Assembly: GCA_022072125.1 (NCBI GenBank)
Contig: JAJVIH010000035.1
Coordinates: 59,415-123,414 of the forward strand
DNA: 64,000 nt
Source: Myxococcota bacterium
GTDB lineage: Bacteria > Myxococcota > JAJVIH01
Direction of reading: 5' to 3'
The notes under the pieces were generated by a model, which saw nothing but the letters and a program-made list of their open reading frames with translations, ran no database searches and was not told where the DNA came from. Positions 59,694 through 64,000 of this stretch are shown here, piece by piece (the stretch's first letter is position 1; every line of letters starts with the position of its first letter). Made by a program: the position numbers and the translations under genes.

Positions 59694-60080
59694 TCAACCG
59701 AGCTGCTGGAGCGCGCGCTCCAGCAGCTCGCGTGCCTCCTTCGCGATCGCCTCCAGCGGAGCCGACTCGCGCGCCAGCGTCTGGAGCGGATCCACGATGT
59801 TCACGACCGTCCGTCCGTCATCTCTCTCGTAGAGGATGACGTTGCACGGGAGCATCACGCCGGCGTCGATCTCCGTCGACAGCGCGCGGTGGGCGAGCGT
59901 CGGGTTGCACGCGCCGAGGATTCGATACTTCCGAAAGGAGACCTGCAGCTTCTGCGCGAGCGTCTTCTGGACATCGATCTCCGTGAGAACGCCGAAGCCC
60001 TCGCTCTTGAGCGCCTCAGGCACCTTGGTCAGGGCGTCGTCGAACGACATCGCCAGGGTCTTCTTCATGCCGATATTCAT
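59694..60080 (-). CDS. DUF302 protein
   Basis: The frame is open to 60245; ATG 60080 follows AAGGAAG and overlaps the PaaK-like gene stop (ATGA), giving 128 residues. The protein has the DUF302 features: MSFDDALTKVPEALKSEGFG, VLTEIDVQKTLAQKL, YRILGACNPTLAHRALSTEI, and GVMLPCNVILYERDD. The conserved Cys near GACNP and LPCNV might bind metal. DUF302 proteins occur beside metal-resistance genes, and the function is unknown. Confidence 0.85.
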   Translation of the reverse strand: MNIGMKKTLAMSFDDALTKVPEALKSEGFGVLTEIDVQKTLAQKLQVSFRKYRILGACNPTLAHRALSTEIDAGVMLPCNVILYERDDGRTVVNIVDPLQTLARESAPLEAIAKEARELLERALQQLG

Positions 60081-61479
60081 GGTTTCTTCCTTTCGTGTTC
60101 GGTCGAGCCTGTGCCCAAGGGGATGACCTGGCGAAACTTGCCGCCGGTCGACTGCTCCGGGGGTTCCTGTGCGCGCTCGACGGTGACGTGTCCAAGCTTG
60201 CGCTCCGCGAGCAGGTGCTGGATGTCGGTCTGCAGCGAGTGCCACACGCGTTCCGTGTCGATGCCAGCGACCATTCGCAGGCGGACTCGCAGGTTGGTCG
60301 GCGAGGCCTGCACGATCTGGAACAGCTCGATGCCCGGCCGGTCACCAAACAGCCCGAACGCGAGCGGCGGGATCGCGACCCGCTCACCGCCTTGCGTGAA
60401 GAAGGTCAGCACGTCTGCCGCGCGGCCCTGGACGCGAATCGCCGGCAGCGGATTGCCGCATGGGCACGCATCGGGGCGCTGGAGGACGCTGTCGCCGAGA
60501 TCGTAGCGGAGGATCGGCTGCGCGCGGTTGACGAGGTTGCTGATGAGGACCGTGTGCGAGTGTTGGCCCGGTGGCGTCGGCCGGTGGTCGGCATCGACCG
60601 GCTCCAAGAGGACCCAGTCGGCGTTGACGTGCAGCCAACCCTCGCGGCACATGTAGCTGAGATGCATGCACTCGCAGGCCGCGTAGCTGTTGCCAACCTT
60701 GGTGCCGAACGCCCTGGCGATCCGGTCGTATTCAGCTAACGGAAGCCCCTCGGCCGAAAGCACCATGAAGACGGGATTGATGTGAAGTCGGCCGGCCTCT
60801 TGCTCGTCGGCGAGCAACGCGGCCAAGCTCGCGTAGGGCGCAACGGCGGCCGGCTGAAAGCGGTTGAGCTCTTTGACAAGCTCCTGCATCGGCATGTGCA
60901 CGGAGAGGGCCTGGATCCGCTGTGCGCGTCGGGGCTCCTTGCGCAAGCGAGCAGCGGCGGTAGCGGAAGCGAAGTGGCCACCCGTCGCCATCAGCATCGA
61001 CATGCGCCCGCCGCGGGCGAGGAGCCGCAGTACATCGGCGGCGGTGAGCCAGGCGCTGAACCATCGGAAGAGTGCAGCGCTGACCACGGCCATGGTCCGG
61101 TCGTCGTAGATGAAGATCCCTGGGGTCCCCGTCGTGCCCGAGGTGGTGGACACGATGTACTTCCCCAGAAACCGCTCCCCGATGAGCTCTGGGTTGTCGA
61201 TGAACGCGCGCGCCTGTTCGAGCGTGACGTCACGGTCGGTGGCCCAGTCGTCGAAGCGAGCCATCAGCTTCTTCTTGTCGGTGATCGGCAGGCTGCGCGC
61301 ATCCTCGATCCGCTCCGGCAGGTCCCGGTAGAGCTCGCGATAGTAGGGCGAGTTGGCGCGGGCGAACGCCACCATCTCGGCGAAACGCGCGCGCTGCCGC
61401 TCGGCGATCGCGGCCGCGCCTCCTTTCAGCGTTCGGCGGGCATCGAGGATCAAGGGAAGGACACGCGGGCTCGTCGTGC

Positions 61480-61483
<4 letters not shown>
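60077..61483 (-). CDS. PaaK-like (phenylacetate-CoA ligase family) adenylate-forming enzyme
   Basis: The 468-residue protein has the family P-loop-like motif VSTTSGTTGTPGIFIYDD, YYRELYRDLPERIEDARSLP at the start, ACECMHLSYMCREGWLHVNA, and ILRYDLGDSVLQRPDACPCG, as in PaaK and F390-synthetase-related enzymes. It activates a carboxylate with ATP, and the substrate is unknown. It is unusual in a metal-efflux operon: its stop and start overlap the DUF302 gene and the P1B ATPase gene (ATGA both times). It might act on a ligand for metals, but this is only a guess. Confidence 0.82.

Positions 61484-64000
<2,517 letters not shown>

Overview
The window reads as two parts. Positions 1-13819 look like chromosome of a myxobacterium-like (Myxococcota / former Deltaproteobacteria) organism. 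The supporting evidence is a secreted protein with a MYXO-CTERM-type tail, Cys-rich lipoproteins, and signalling proteins that combine receiver, PATAN (DUF4388), J and TPR domains. glyQ/glyS and a tRNA-Asn with an encoded CCA complete this part. From 13820 on, codon use is more GC-rich and the content is accessory.

Positions 13811-48736 look like an integrated element of about 35 kb in the 3' end of tRNA-Asn. A 12-bp direct repeat (GCGGAGCCATTT) lies at the tRNA end and again at 48725. Each copy is followed by a similar non-coding leader of about 250 bp in the same orientation, so a second element may start at 48725 (tandem accretion). Inside the element are: a three-gene restriction-modification-like cassette (14164-18142); an excisionase-like gene; a relic of a recombinase-associated HTH gene joined to a 5'-truncated kdpB, with intact kdpC, kdpD and kdpE; a decayed P-loop ATPase gene; a long minus-strand operon; and an integration module (excisionase-like protein, HTH protein, serine recombinase, 31-aa ORF, DUF2924). 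Near the right end are a RloB-like relic and a 124-bp AT-rich element with 22-bp perfect terminal inverted repeats.

The main candidate for a new system is the minus-strand operon 44637 -> 25047. Eight genes are joined by 1- to 8-base overlaps: SNF2-type helicase with DUF3883-like end; DUF1156 DNA methyltransferase; small Cas10-like protein with GGDD and no HD domain; Cas7/Csx10-like fused RAMP protein; double-Cas7-like fused RAMP protein; TIGR03986-like RAMP protein; CARF-HEPN protein (Csm6/Csx1-like); and DUF499 ATPase with an N-terminal HEPN domain. No CRISPR array, cas1, cas2 or cas6 is visible. The layout suggests a type III-like cyclic-oligonucleotide effector combined with a DNA-modification/helicase/ATPase defence system. 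The methyltransferase also carries an in-frame REP-associated tyrosine transposase (RAYT) unit between two inverted REP hairpins.

Positions 49242-64000 are metal resistance, all on the minus strand. A BlaI/MecI-type repressor and an M56 peptidase have two palindromic operators; one overlaps the czcC start. czcC-czcB-czcA, a P1B ATPase and a SAM methyltransferase follow. Upstream is a second set: RND pump (cut by the window end), P1B ATPase, PaaK-like ligase and DUF302 protein.
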